A stretch of 29,265 nucleotides of DNA from Plakobranchus ocellatus (lineage: Eukaryota > Mollusca > Gastropoda > Plakobranchidae), in NCBI GenBank assembly GCA_019648995.1, contig BLXT01006878.1, forward strand, positions 1,195,520 to 1,224,784, written 5' to 3'. Under the pieces are notes generated by a model that worked only from the letters and a program-made list of their open reading frames with translations, was not told the DNA's origin and did not search any database. Of this stretch, positions 20,885 through 29,265 are shown one piece after another (position 1 is the first letter of the stretch; each line of letters begins with the position of its first letter). A program made the position numbers and the translations under genes.

Positions 20885-20915
20885 CGAGTTACCATAGTTT
20901 ATGTGGCGGCCCTCG
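20885..20915 (-). repeat. Right terminal inverted repeat of the 5.6-kb transposon
   Basis: It ends ...GTGGCGGCCCTCG and is followed by TTAT (20916-20919), matching the TTAT before the left end. Confidence 0.9.
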
Positions 20916-21485
20916 TTATGAAGTGAGATAAAAGATCTTGAATGGAAGAAAAGATTTTACAAATCTTTTAAAAGAATATTTTTCAGTGAAAAAATTATAT
21001 TGTAATGTAAAATATATAGACCCTAGCAACACGAAAAAAAAATTATACATCTAGATCTAGGCCTTATTCCATAATTCTTATTAACCCCTTCGTGACATAG
21101 GTGTTGCATGCATATGTAATGTTGCAGGGTTTGAGTTTGAAAATTTGTAAGGAGTAAATGCTATATATGAGGTGTGCTTAGATACAGTATCATTGTGATT
21201 TAGTCGTAAATATTTGACCTATAAAAGTATATATATTTATGTTCAGGAATGAATGCCCTTTATAATGCAACCTACCTCTTTTCCCTTTTTCAGATGTATT
21301 CTGTTTCTTAGAGCTAGATCTAGATTTATTGGCAGGTGCCTGTCGTTTTTTTTCCAGTTTTAGGAGTTTCATGGTCATCACTACTCTCTGTGTCACTTCC
21401 CGAACTACTAGATCTAGAAATTTCATAATCACTTCCTGAATCTTATAGAAAGATTCATTTTCACTTGAATCTAAAAGTCCTAATA

Positions 21486-22306
21486 CAGTGGACCTTGGAT
21501 ATAACGAAATCGTTGGGACAGAATCCAAATTTCGTTATATCCAAGGTTTCGTTATAAAAATGTCATAATAGCCATGCAGGTTGAGAGTCGTAGAGTGCGC
21601 CATTTGATGATAGGTTCTTTTGCAAAGAAAAGCAACACTTTGTAGTATCATTTTACACCCTTCCTTTTGTCTTGTCTTTTTTTTTTAACTCAATGAAAGT
21701 AACAATTCCCTCTGCTATTTTTACCAAACAATGTGCATCAGCAGCAGCTACAACAGTAATTGCTGCAGGCGACCTTTCCCCTCTGAGTTCCCTGTTTCCA
21801 GGTTGCAGGCTTGGGACTGCCTTTGGCCCATTAGAAAGGAGTCCTTAAAAGGACTTTTTGTTTAGTTGGGATGCGAGTCTTCTTTATTGAAAGGCTTTAT
21901 TGCTTCTGTGGTACGCGGCTGAAGAAGGAATCTATGGTAGACTGTCTTTGACATGTCTTGTAGACACTTTTCCAGAGACAAGGCAAGCTGCAGGGCTTTC
22001 GAACCAGTCCCACTCTCAGCCTGTTGCATCACGTAGGTCCGTACTTGCTCCATTGCCTGCAATGCTGCTCCGCTAGTCACAGATTGTATGGCATGTAGCT
22101 CAAGTTAGTGCTGTCTCTTTTTTTTTTTTTGAGTAGGTCTCTCTATAGAAGTAGCTTCTTTACGCTCGAGGTCTGAACAAGCTTGTCTTTGCTATTTTAG
22201 AGGTCATAATACTAATGTATAATAAGAGAAAAAATGGGCCCTGAAGGACATTGCGCAATGGCCGAGGCGTCGCTACGACCGATGTTGTTATGGTCGAGGT
22301 CCACTG
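21486..22306 (-). mobile_element. Tigger/pogo element nested in the piggyBac
   Basis: Flanked by TA (21484-21485 and 22307-22308). The termini are CAGTGGACCTTGGATATAAC and, inverted, CAGTGGACCTCGACCATAAC, of the pogo/Tigger CAGT-x-GACCT type. Next to the left end is an inner inverted pair (GGATATAACGAAAT and ATTTCGTTATATCC near 21495-21540). At 821 bp it is far too short for a full element and is a deletion derivative. Confidence 0.85.
21862..22080 (-). pseudogene. Tigger transposase C-terminal remnant
   Basis: A 72-codon frame includes ALQAMEQVRTYVMQQAESGT and LQLALSLEKCLQDMSK. This resembles the helical C-terminal tail after the DDE domain of Tigger/CENP-B-like transposases (LxxLxxFxxQ...LxxLExFL). 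There is no catalytic or DNA-binding domain. The identification rests on this short pattern plus the pogo-type ends. Confidence 0.5.
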
Positions 22307-22566
22307 TACTTCTTTCTTATCATACAAAGCTCTTCAAGAACATTTACTATTGTTTTCACTACTTGTTGAGGGCTCCATCATGTCGGAAGGAATCAACGTG
22401 ATGTACAGAATGAAAACATCAGAAAATAAGCTAAAAGAAGGCCTTTACTAAAGGTTGTTTTCTTAGAAGAAGGGTCAATTTTTTTTAAAAAATATCGATA
22501 AATACAATTTCCTAAGTGGTTTTAGCATATGCTTTGAAACTTTTCCACTATTCCATCTATATAACC

Positions 22567-22687
22567 TGACGTTCGATACACGTCAAGTATGGCATCTTGG
22601 CACAAGAAGCATGACGTACGTTGAACGTCATGTAGAGCATCTTGGCATGATATTTAATGAAGCTGATATGACGTACGTAAAACGTCA
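22567..22687. repeat. Three 19-bp CRE-like palindromes at the piggyBac end
   Basis: The copies, all of the form TGACGT-7-ACGTCA (length 19), are at 22567-22585, 22612-22630 and 22669-22687. Two of them are followed by GTA-x-(G/A)GCATCTTGGCA. They sit just inside the right end, where piggyBac elements commonly have subterminal repeats. Confidence 0.75.
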
Positions 22688-22708
22688 TATATGGTACAAA
22701 AGGGTTAA

Positions 22709-23402
22709 TATTTTATAAAATGTAAAAATTCGAGAAATACATCATTATCAAAGGATAATTTGATTTTGTAAATGATATGGAAGAGACATTTACTTCAAGG
22801 AAATAAATATTTGCGTCTAATTTGACTTTTTATTTTTCATTGTAAAAGGTAAGACAAGGCGCATGTTAATACCATTACAATAGGCCTAAATTTCCCTGAA
22901 GGGCAGAAAAATTTTTTGGTTAAAGAAATGCCTAAAAAAATTCTGTGATGCCTTATAAACAGGTAATAGAAAAACAATCCATTAAAAAAAAGTTTTGTTT
23001 AAAAATATTCATATGTTAGTAATTTTTTGCGTTCTTCAAATTACGCCTCCATCGGGCTCATTCCTACACTGGGCCACAAAAAAATTATGAATTGAAATTA
23101 AATGGGTTACTACAACACTCATTTTGCTCATTTTGTATTAGACTAACTTACCCCATTCCAAGGGAAAAAAGTTACTATATATCCAAAGAATAGTCACAAT
23201 TGTCACAGCACAGATCACAAAGCAATCACAAGTCCTGAACTTCGAAAAACGTTCAACCTTTCTCCTCTGAGTTAGGGACTTGGGACCCACACAGAAAATG
23301 CACACTTTCTTTGGCCTTATTAGAAAGGATGATGAATGACAAGTTTACGATGATATCAGTGGTGATGAAGTTAGGAAAAAAAAAGGCAAATTGCACTTGT
23401 TT
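22709..23402. other. Spacer between two piggyBac remnants
   Basis: AT-rich sequence with no gene, repeat end or structure that I can support. Confidence 0.5.
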
Positions 23403-26353
23403 TTATTGTCCGAGCATCCGTGCTTGATGCTCCTGGAGGCACCTTTGATGCACAGGCACATTGCAGATTTTGCACATCATTTTTTATGTCCTGCCTTTGA
23501 GGCCTTTCAGTTCACACTCTGCACAGACTTTGTAGAGGCCATCTGGCTGCACCTCAAGGTGTGCCGATAATGACAGGGACACGTAACATCAAGAATTGAG
23601 GGTGCCCGTGTTGTTCTTAAATTTTCCACTAAGTCCTCTGCCAGGTCTTTCAGGAAGTCTTGAAACCCAGGCTAATGCTTAGCAGCAAATTCTGCATTGG
23701 TGTCTTTGGCCACAACATAGACATTGCAGGCTGATGGCCATCATGAGGTAGCTGAAGACACTTCTCCACCATTTTTTGAACCTGTGGAGAATTTAAAACG
23801 TTTTTTATACATCACAGCATGCCTGTAGCTAGCATTTTACGTTTCTAAGGCCGGCACCATCTGACTGAGGTCAGCATGGGATCAGCGCGACCCTAGCGCA
23901 GGTAGCATGTTCGATTGTTAGCTTGAGTGTATTTTCGGGTTTCATGTTATTTTCTTTTCATCACACAACAAAACTATGAAAAATAATTTGTACCTATTCG
24001 AAGCTAAGGTGAAACAGACAAGACAGTTGGATTGTTCAAGCAAGAACAAAATTAATAGTTCAAGTAATTTTTTTTTTTTACTGTAGAAGAAAATCATGGA
24101 AGTTATGAGTAATAATATACACTGGCCGACATATTTTACAAAGTGAAAAAGTAAAATTTACCCTTACGATTTTTTTCCAAATTCAATGTAGGAATGGCAA
24201 GAAGTACTACTTTTAATTCACCAAATTTCGTAACGTTAACAACAAAACTGTCTATGTAGTAGCTTAATCTTCCCATTCGCTCTTTTTTTACTTTGCAATT
24301 CTCGGTTAGGAGACGTTTATGGCAACAATAACAAGTTTGTAGCTTTCATAAAATGCAGTTAATAATTAATACAATAAAACTTTGTTGCTTTGGTATTGTT
24401 TTTAGATCTGTTTCAAGCTGTGTTTTACTGAATTATGTGAAAGTCCTAACATTCTGTAAAATTTTAGCTCTTTTTCTTTTGTTGGTGTTTTGACAACTTT
24501 TGTGTCCTTCCTAGGTTTGATAACTCTCTGAAGTGATTTTGGCTGTCCTAATGTCTTGCAAAAGATGCCCTGTTTTTAAGGGTCAGAATTCAGTTTTCTT
24601 CCAACTAAATGTGTGGCAAGGCATTCTTCTTGTGCGGCTGGACTTGTGTGTTCTTGGAAAGACTTAGTGATTGACTGAATGTTGTATCATTTTTAATCAT
24701 TGGAGATATTGAACTGTCATGTATCTGTGTTTGTGTCATCTTAATAGATGTTGATTGTGCCATCGGGGGGAGAGGAATGTTACAAATAGAATCATGAACT
24801 TGATTTGCTGTGCATGTGATGTTCGTACTAAAATTTGTATCTGCGGCATTGTCAGTGTGATGTAAAGCTGAGTATGTTGTGTTTGTTTTATGAGAGTGAG
24901 ATGAGACAGTGTTCCTCAAGTCTTGCATGTGTTTGTGCTGTGAGTTTCAGTTGTTTCTAAAGTATGTGTGATTGTATAACTGGAGGTTATTTGATCTTGA
25001 GAGGAGTTTTCTTCGTTATCAAAATGTGGGCTACTTGTTTCTGCGGTGAGGTCTGTCGCACTTGGTGAATGTGAAGGTGTAGGCCCAGGCATAGTCGCTG
25101 TTTTTTCCACACATCCATACATTAAGCTGTATGATGGCTGCATAATGTGCAATGTTCTCGAATTGTTGGTTTGTAGGCGCACCACATATCTGTGTTTTAA
25201 GAAGTAGTTATTTTGCTCTTTTTATGGTAGTCACGCTGCGCATTCTTCTAATAGAATTAATGACTTGTTGTTGGACTTGCCGGCCTGCCCTATGGTACAG
25301 TGTGCCAGTCTGGGTAGGGCAATAATAATTAGATAGCACACACATACATCTCTGGTGTCCATTAGCTGCTCCGCCAGCACCACATGAAACCGGTGCTTTT
25401 CAAGCTTGACTGCCTTGGGCAGAAGGTCCTTTGGAAGGAACTTCCTGTTGGAGCGGACAGTCCCGGCTGCACAGATACCACTGTAGTGCAGGTCACAGAG
25501 CAGCAGGACACTTGTGTAGAAATTATCCATAGCCACCCTAATATTTGTGTGATGGTAGGGGACCAGCAAGTCCTTCATCACACAATGAGCCAGCCTCTTT
25601 ACCGCTGTAAATCTGGGGCTAGGAGGACAAAAAGAAATTTAGTTAAAATTTTAAAGTATTGATACAGCAAAATAAAGCTACTTCTGAAACGTGAATAGAA
25701 ATTACAATACGGCATAGAAAATATTTAAAAAGAAAAAAGTGCATATTAAGATGAGCCTTTTTTTTAATTTTCAAAAAATGAGATCCCATGTTTGAAAAAA
25801 TGTACATGTTACGGCGAAATTTAAAAAAAAAAAAAAAGTTGAAATTTTTCTAAGCCACAACCACTGAACCAGTGAAACTAATAACATGAATCAACAAAAA
25901 TCATAATGATAATAGTCTGTTCATGTAGCCTGTGCTGCTCTCAGCAATACACTAAACTTTAATACCCCATTTTATGGGCTTTACTGGCATGTATTGCCGA
26001 AAGCCAAGCCTCCCTTTGAACTTTACCATGGACTTGTCGATGCTCTACATTTAGGCCCAGATCCTGAGGCTGGCCGACTAGACTAGGTATACCTTGAGGT
26101 ACAATATCATCCACCCAGTTCATTACAGGGGCAAGATCTTGCATAACAGCTCCCTATCTATATAGTCAATCATACGTAAATCATCGTTTGTCATAGAGAA
26201 ATCATAAAAATCATAAAAATCAGAAATCTCTGCAACATTGAAGTCGGAGGAGGCATCAGTAAATCCAGTGCAGGTGCAGAGGTGGAAGCCATAGAATATG
26301 TAGGTCAGAAAGCTTACTAAGCCCTGAGGATGATGTTTTCTGGTCAGAAACAA
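23403..26353 (-). pseudogene. piggyBac-like (PGBD) transposase, broken
   Basis: Fragments occur in family order on the minus strand. An acidic/aromatic stretch (EISDFYDFYDFS) lies near 26220. IDKSMVKFKGRLGFRQYMPV at about 26045-25986 carries the first catalytic Asp, followed by KPIKWGIKV and a TAG at 25954-25952. VAMDNFYTSVLLLCDLHYSG (second Asp) and GTVRSNRKFLPKDL lie in 25581-25231, with MDTRDVCV after. FKKWWRSVFSYL is at about 23785-23745, then NVYVVAKDTNAEFAAKH and a stop. The cysteine-rich C terminus (CAECELKG, CKICNVPVHQRC) ends at 23403. The MGGVD segment with the third Asp is not found. At least three stops and several frameshifts make it non-functional. Confidence 0.85.
24605..25185 (-). 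other. Ser/Thr/Asn/His-rich open stretch within the PGBD pseudogene
   Basis: Two overlapping minus-strand frames (25185-24916 and 24928-24605) are open for 89 and 107 codons, of low complexity, and would join by one frameshift. They lie between the DDD fragment and the WW fragment, where the MGGVD segment should be. I do not recognise them; they may be an insertion, an intron or a lineage-specific part of the transposase. Confidence 0.3.
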
Positions 26354-26690
26354 TCACAAAGTGATGGGTTCCTAGAGTGGTACCAATACGATCTCAGAAT
26401 CCATCTTTCAGCACATCAACAAGTGTGTTTTCATTAGGCCTAGGCCTATGCCCTAAGCCTATCATTGACATTCCACAGTTAGTTTACATCGGAAGTTTAC
26501 AAGTTCCAAATAACAGAGGTAACTTTTTCCCGATCCTCAGCGACAGTAAGATTGTTTAAATAGGCACATCAACTTTTGATGTCAAATCCTATATCAAAGA
26601 ATTAATTATCATGAGTCCCTTTAAATCAAAAGAAGTGGGATGCAAAGGCTTTAAAAAGATGACATCATAGCCCTTTGATTGTCGAAAGGC
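26354..26690. other. Stretch with AGGCCT-rich segment, no gene seen
   Basis: GGCCTAGGCCTATGCCC near 26439 is a short simple repeat of a kind common in invertebrate genomes. No TTAA end of the adjacent piggyBac was found here. Confidence 0.4.
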
Positions 26691-26699
26691 TCAGGTTCT

Positions 26700-26870
26700 T
26701 CCTTTTGTTGTAAAAACATCTGCAGACAGCAAAAAATTCCTTTCCACCAGCTGTTTAACCTTCCTTTCTGGCCAGTTTTAATTATTTCGTCTGTCAATGC
26801 GCATGCGGAAATCAACTTCAAATTCATCGTTGCTGATAAGATTAGTCACGAGGCCTGACAGTGAAAAGGA
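26700..26870 (-). pseudogene. Possible transposase C-terminal fragment
   Basis: The minus strand reads LVTNLISNDEFEVDFRMRID, a stop, then NWPERKVKQLVERNFLLSAD. Many animal transposon proteins end with a segment of the form DEFEV-x-F...F-x-WP-x-(K/R)-x-D. It lies downstream of the next pseudogene in the same direction and may be its tail. The assignment is tentative. Confidence 0.25.
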
Positions 26871-27311
26871 ATGAAAACAAAGATTCCATAATTTACATAC
26901 CAATTTAAAAAATATATATTTGGAAAAGGAAACCAATTTTCACCAAAATATAATGCAATTTTTTTTTTTTTTTTAAACATTATTGATTTTTTTCTTTTTG
27001 AGGGGGGACTAGAAGTGCTCTGTTAAAATATCAAATATTAAATTTTTAAGTTTTGATTTAGGCCTAGTGGGGGATAGGCATGTGAATGAAAGGACCAATA
27101 AATTGTCATGGCAAATTTAAAAAAAAGAAGATTTTAAAATTTTGAATATTCAAATTTAAACCTTTTTGGTCAATTAAAATATTAAGAATATTTATATATA
27201 AAAAAAAAAAAATGGATACCAGTTGTCAGCACAGGGAACGGTGACCCACTGGTCGGCAGAGACTTTGGTTGCTTCCATAATTCTTATCCTTGCATCTAAA
27301 GTATGAGTCTT
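26871..27311. other. AT-rich spacer, no gene seen
   Basis: Contains poly-T, poly-A and G-run tracts (near 26959, 27000 and 27200). Nothing assignable. Confidence 0.5.
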
Positions 27312-27611
27312 TTATTCAATGTTTTTAGTTTTAGCTTTCTTGAGCTTTTTTGCTACACATTTTCTTGTTTGACAAAAGGGATTTTTAAGAGTTCTGTTCG
27401 GCAGCAGCCTGATGATGTTTGCTGCTTGTGAGTGCCTTTTTGCTTGCCATCTCCCACTCAGCAACTGCTCAGGTTCAGCTGAGCCAGGTCGCAATTTGCC
27501 TTCAATGTCTTTTAAGTGCATAGGCAGTGCTCTGAAGGAAGACAGAGGCGCTGGGTCTTCTGTCCAAGTCCCCAAAGTTTCTCTCACAGATGAGATTGTT
27601 AGCTGGAGCAA
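27312..27611 (-). pseudogene. Unidentified 99-codon frame, probably transposon-derived
   Basis: The minus-strand frame begins MLQLTISSVRETLGTWTEDP and ends in a Lys-rich tail (KKLKKAKTKNIE). It follows the adjacent pseudogene by about 90 bases in the same direction, so it may be its C-terminal part. No domain is recognised. Confidence 0.3.
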
Positions 27612-27703
27612 ATCTGGTGCTTTAGATGGCTTCTAGAGTGACACTTTGGCTTAGGAAATCTGCTAACTGACGATTTATGGTCGAAAATAAAGCTTTGCTG
27701 AGT

Positions 27704-28679
27704 TCAGACAGGGTAAGCTACTTTTTTAAATTCGCCATGCAGCTTTTGGTTGATTGGTCCAAGCTCAAGGTATGTTGTCTTTGTGGAAGTTATCATGTTC
27801 CCAAAAAGTCTGGTTATTTTTACTAGGTACATGATCCCAAGACCTAGCACCAGATTCATGAGGTCTTGGTCTTGAAAATCCTCTTTGAGGGCAGCTAATT
27901 TTTTGTTAGGCTGTTCAACCAAGGACAGAACATGAAGGAAATGGTCTATGTAGAAGCAAGTCGAAGCAGAAAGAATGAAAAGATCATTAAATCTGCTGTC
28001 CTTTAAACCTTTCACTTTATCATGACCCATCTTTCCTTCTGGGGCAAGATTTTGTGCACTGATTTAAGATATTTTAAACATTCAGCCTGAAAACCAACAG
28101 CACATGAACCGTGCAGAAAAAATCGCGTACAAGGTGCAGCCTTTTCCAAGAAGATCAGTGTGCCATTCTGAGAGGAGCCTTTTACTCTTTTTTTCATTGG
28201 CTGCTCGATCACCCATTATGTATTTTATTTTTCCAGCTGTTGTCTGTATGCTAGAATTGCCCATTGTTGAGTTTAAGGACTGGACAAGGTTCTTCGAAAT
28301 GGCTTTACTAGTCTTAGAGGCCACAACATCAAACCCAAGAGAGAAGGCTTGGCCACTCCAGGGTAAAATGGTTGCATCAATGATTTTTTTCTGTTTCTTG
28401 ATGTGCCATCTTTGTGGAGTCCTATTGCAGAGCTCTCATGGATGCGCTTCCACATATATACTGTTTGGCAATGATTTGCCCCTGGTCAGCAATCTCTTTA
28501 CAGGTGGAACTCGAAGGTAGATCTCCTGCACCAAAGACGTATTCAAATAAATGCTTTCCAACTGCTTCAATAACCAACCTAATTTTAGCAGTTGCAACCT
28601 CTAGGCCAATTAATTCCAAGACACGAAGTCTATTGTTAGGGTTGAAGTATGTTTTGTTGTACATGAACATTTCTTTCAC
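27704..28679 (-). pseudogene. Broken RNase H-like transposase of an uncharacterised animal family
   Basis: Reading from 28679 on the minus strand: MKEMFMYNKTYFNPNNRLRV, VATAKIRLVIEAVGKHLFEY, FGAGDLPSSSTCKEIADQGQ, then in other frames GLHKDGTSRNRKK, VASKTSKAISKNLVQS, YIMGDRAANEKKSKRLLSEW, FFLHGSCAVGFQAECLKYLK, KVKGLKDSRFNDLFILSAST, and TSTKTTYLELGPINQKLHGE. This order matches a transposon protein that recurs in cnidarian and mollusc genomes, usually annotated only as uncharacterised. The Asp residues in H-x-DGTSR and GDRA-x-NEK may be catalytic (inference). At least four frameshifts are needed. Confidence 0.7.
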
Positions 28680-29265
28680 TTTTCAGTGCATCTAACTCAA
28701 CCACAAGTTTAGCTTGTACAACTCTTTGTTCTTTATTTTCCTCCATCAGTTCCTTGTATTACAGACATTTATTCTGATTTTGGAGTTCTACTGTAAATAT
28801 TGTGTTGTTTTGGGGTTAATATTTTGCTCAGGGTAGAATTATAATAGAAAATATACTTAGGTAATTTAACTTTTAAATTTTCTAAAAGTCTTCGTTTCTT
28901 TCGAATGCTTTATAAAATTTGAAAGTATTTGTATTCTCAAAGGGAAAATTTTGTTCTAAATTATGTAGATTTATGACATTACAGATGTGAGGAATAAAAA
29001 TTTAATTGAATTTTCATTTAGAGTCCAAATTTTAAATTTTGAAGAAGAATGCCAGATTTAACAAATTATTATAATTAGAGCTATTTAAATAGATTCGACT
29101 GCATTTGAAATTATCTGTATGGCACCAATGAACAACTCAGAAAAAAAAGAATTTCAATTCTTAACGACCAATAAAATAAAAAAAAAAAAATATTTATTCA
29201 AGTTTAAACTTGTAGTCGTTATAGATTTAAGTTTAGGTCATTCATTTGTGCCATTCGAACAATCG
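28680..29265. other. AT-rich terminal stretch, nothing assignable
   Basis: No frame, repeat end or RNA gene stands out. A GGGGTTAA near 28813 resembles a piggyBac end in form, but no matching partner was found. Confidence 0.5.

Larger units (their letters stand above)
15293..20915 (-). mobile_element. 5.6-kb DNA transposon encoding a protease-transposase fusion
   Basis: The ends are 31-bp terminal inverted repeats (15293-15323 and 20885-20915) differing at two positions. Both start CGAG-x-GCCGCCAC and contain TAAACTATGGTAACTCG. TTAT lies outside both ends (15289-15292 and 20916-20919), consistent with a 4-bp target duplication. Inside are four palindromic copies of the terminal motif and one decayed minus-strand gene (16202-19118). 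The superfamily is not one I can name with certainty from the ends; the transposase belongs to a metazoan family with an RNase H-like D...YSD-x-CGGQN-x-N core. Confidence 0.85.
21276..22381 (-). pseudogene. piggyBac transposase N terminus, split by Tigger
   Basis: ATGs at 22381 and 22378 start MEPSTSSENNSKCS, then a TGA at 22336-22334 (probably a former Arg codon), then RALYDKKE up to the TA target at 22307. After the Tigger the reading resumes V-LGLLDSSENESF at 21485. A frameshift leads to DSGSDYEISRSSSSGSDTES and, after another shift in an A-run, KRQAPANKSRSSSKKQNTSE. It ends at a GTAGGT splice donor (21275). This acidic Ser/Asp-rich leader is characteristic of piggyBac transposases; DDD residues are missing. 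Confidence 0.7.
21081..22708 (-). mobile_element. piggyBac-like element, internally deleted
   Basis: It is bounded by TTAA at 21081-21084 and 22705-22708. The left end is TTAACCCCTTCGTGACATA and the right end, read inwards, is TTAACCCTTTTGTACCATA, the CCCTTT-type terminus of piggyBac transposons. Minus-strand coding sequence for the acidic N terminus of a piggyBac transposase lies inside; the catalytic part is absent. An 821-bp Tigger element interrupts it. Confidence 0.75.

Noticed and set aside
21770..23330. Weak similarity between about 21780-21840 and 23265-23330 (CCTCTGAGTT...TTAGAAAGGA)
   Set aside because: Only scattered short matches; not enough to call a shared repeat by eye.
28104..28695. 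Plus-strand frames of 138 and 93 codons
   Set aside because: Antisense to the pseudogene at 27704-28679, which has the recognisable motifs.
28811..28820. GGGGTTAA as right end of a piggyBac
   Set aside because: The bases inside it do not match the CCCTTT-type ends at 21081 and 22708.
1..29265. CRISPR arrays, rRNA, bacterial operon signals
   Set aside because: None seen; the window is a spliced eukaryotic sequence.

Overview
The window is AT-rich animal nuclear DNA: one protein gene with many introns on the + strand, followed by a graveyard of DNA transposons. Spliced exons, PTCD2 (an animal mitochondrial PPR protein), a tRNA-derived SINE with a 9-bp target-site duplication, and mariner, Tigger and piggyBac remains all indicate a metazoan. 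AGATCT- and AGGCCT-type simple repeats and the transposon mix would suit a lophotrochozoan, perhaps a mollusc. That last step is inference at low confidence.

Region 1 (1-830) holds a 2-base N gap, a coding-like stretch at about 496-680 that I cannot identify, and a short 5' flank. Region 2 (830-14350) is a full PTCD2 gene that I assembled from nine exons: 830-896, 3102-3197, 3976-4114, 6359-6467, 7334-7492, 8031-8141, 9341-9409, 11361-11477 and 14159-14350. All eight junctions have GT/AG borders and compatible phases, and the exons sum to 1059 nt, or 352 residues. Its introns hold a fold-back mariner (5427-6340) ending 18 bp before exon 4, a SINE (9657-9806), small inverted repeats and a degenerate repeat tract.

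Region 3 (14351-15292) is the 3' flank, with polyA signals and a second N gap enclosed by hAT-like inverted ends. Region 4 (15293-20915) is a 5.6-kb DNA transposon with 31-bp terminal inverted repeats and a TTAT target duplication. Its one minus-strand gene is dead (two stops and about four frameshifts). It would have encoded a cysteine protease of deubiquitinase type fused to an RNase H-like transposase. Each end also carries two palindromic dimers of the terminal motif. This is the most novel object in the window.

Region 5 (21081-22708) is a piggyBac-like element between TTAA sites. A Tigger/pogo element (21486-22306) sits inside its N-terminal coding sequence. Region 6 (23403-26353) is a second, broken piggyBac transposase, and region 7 (about 26700-28680) is a broken transposase of a widespread but unnamed animal family. 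The last 0.6 kb shows nothing I can assign. Only PTCD2 looks functional; every transposon gene is visibly broken.
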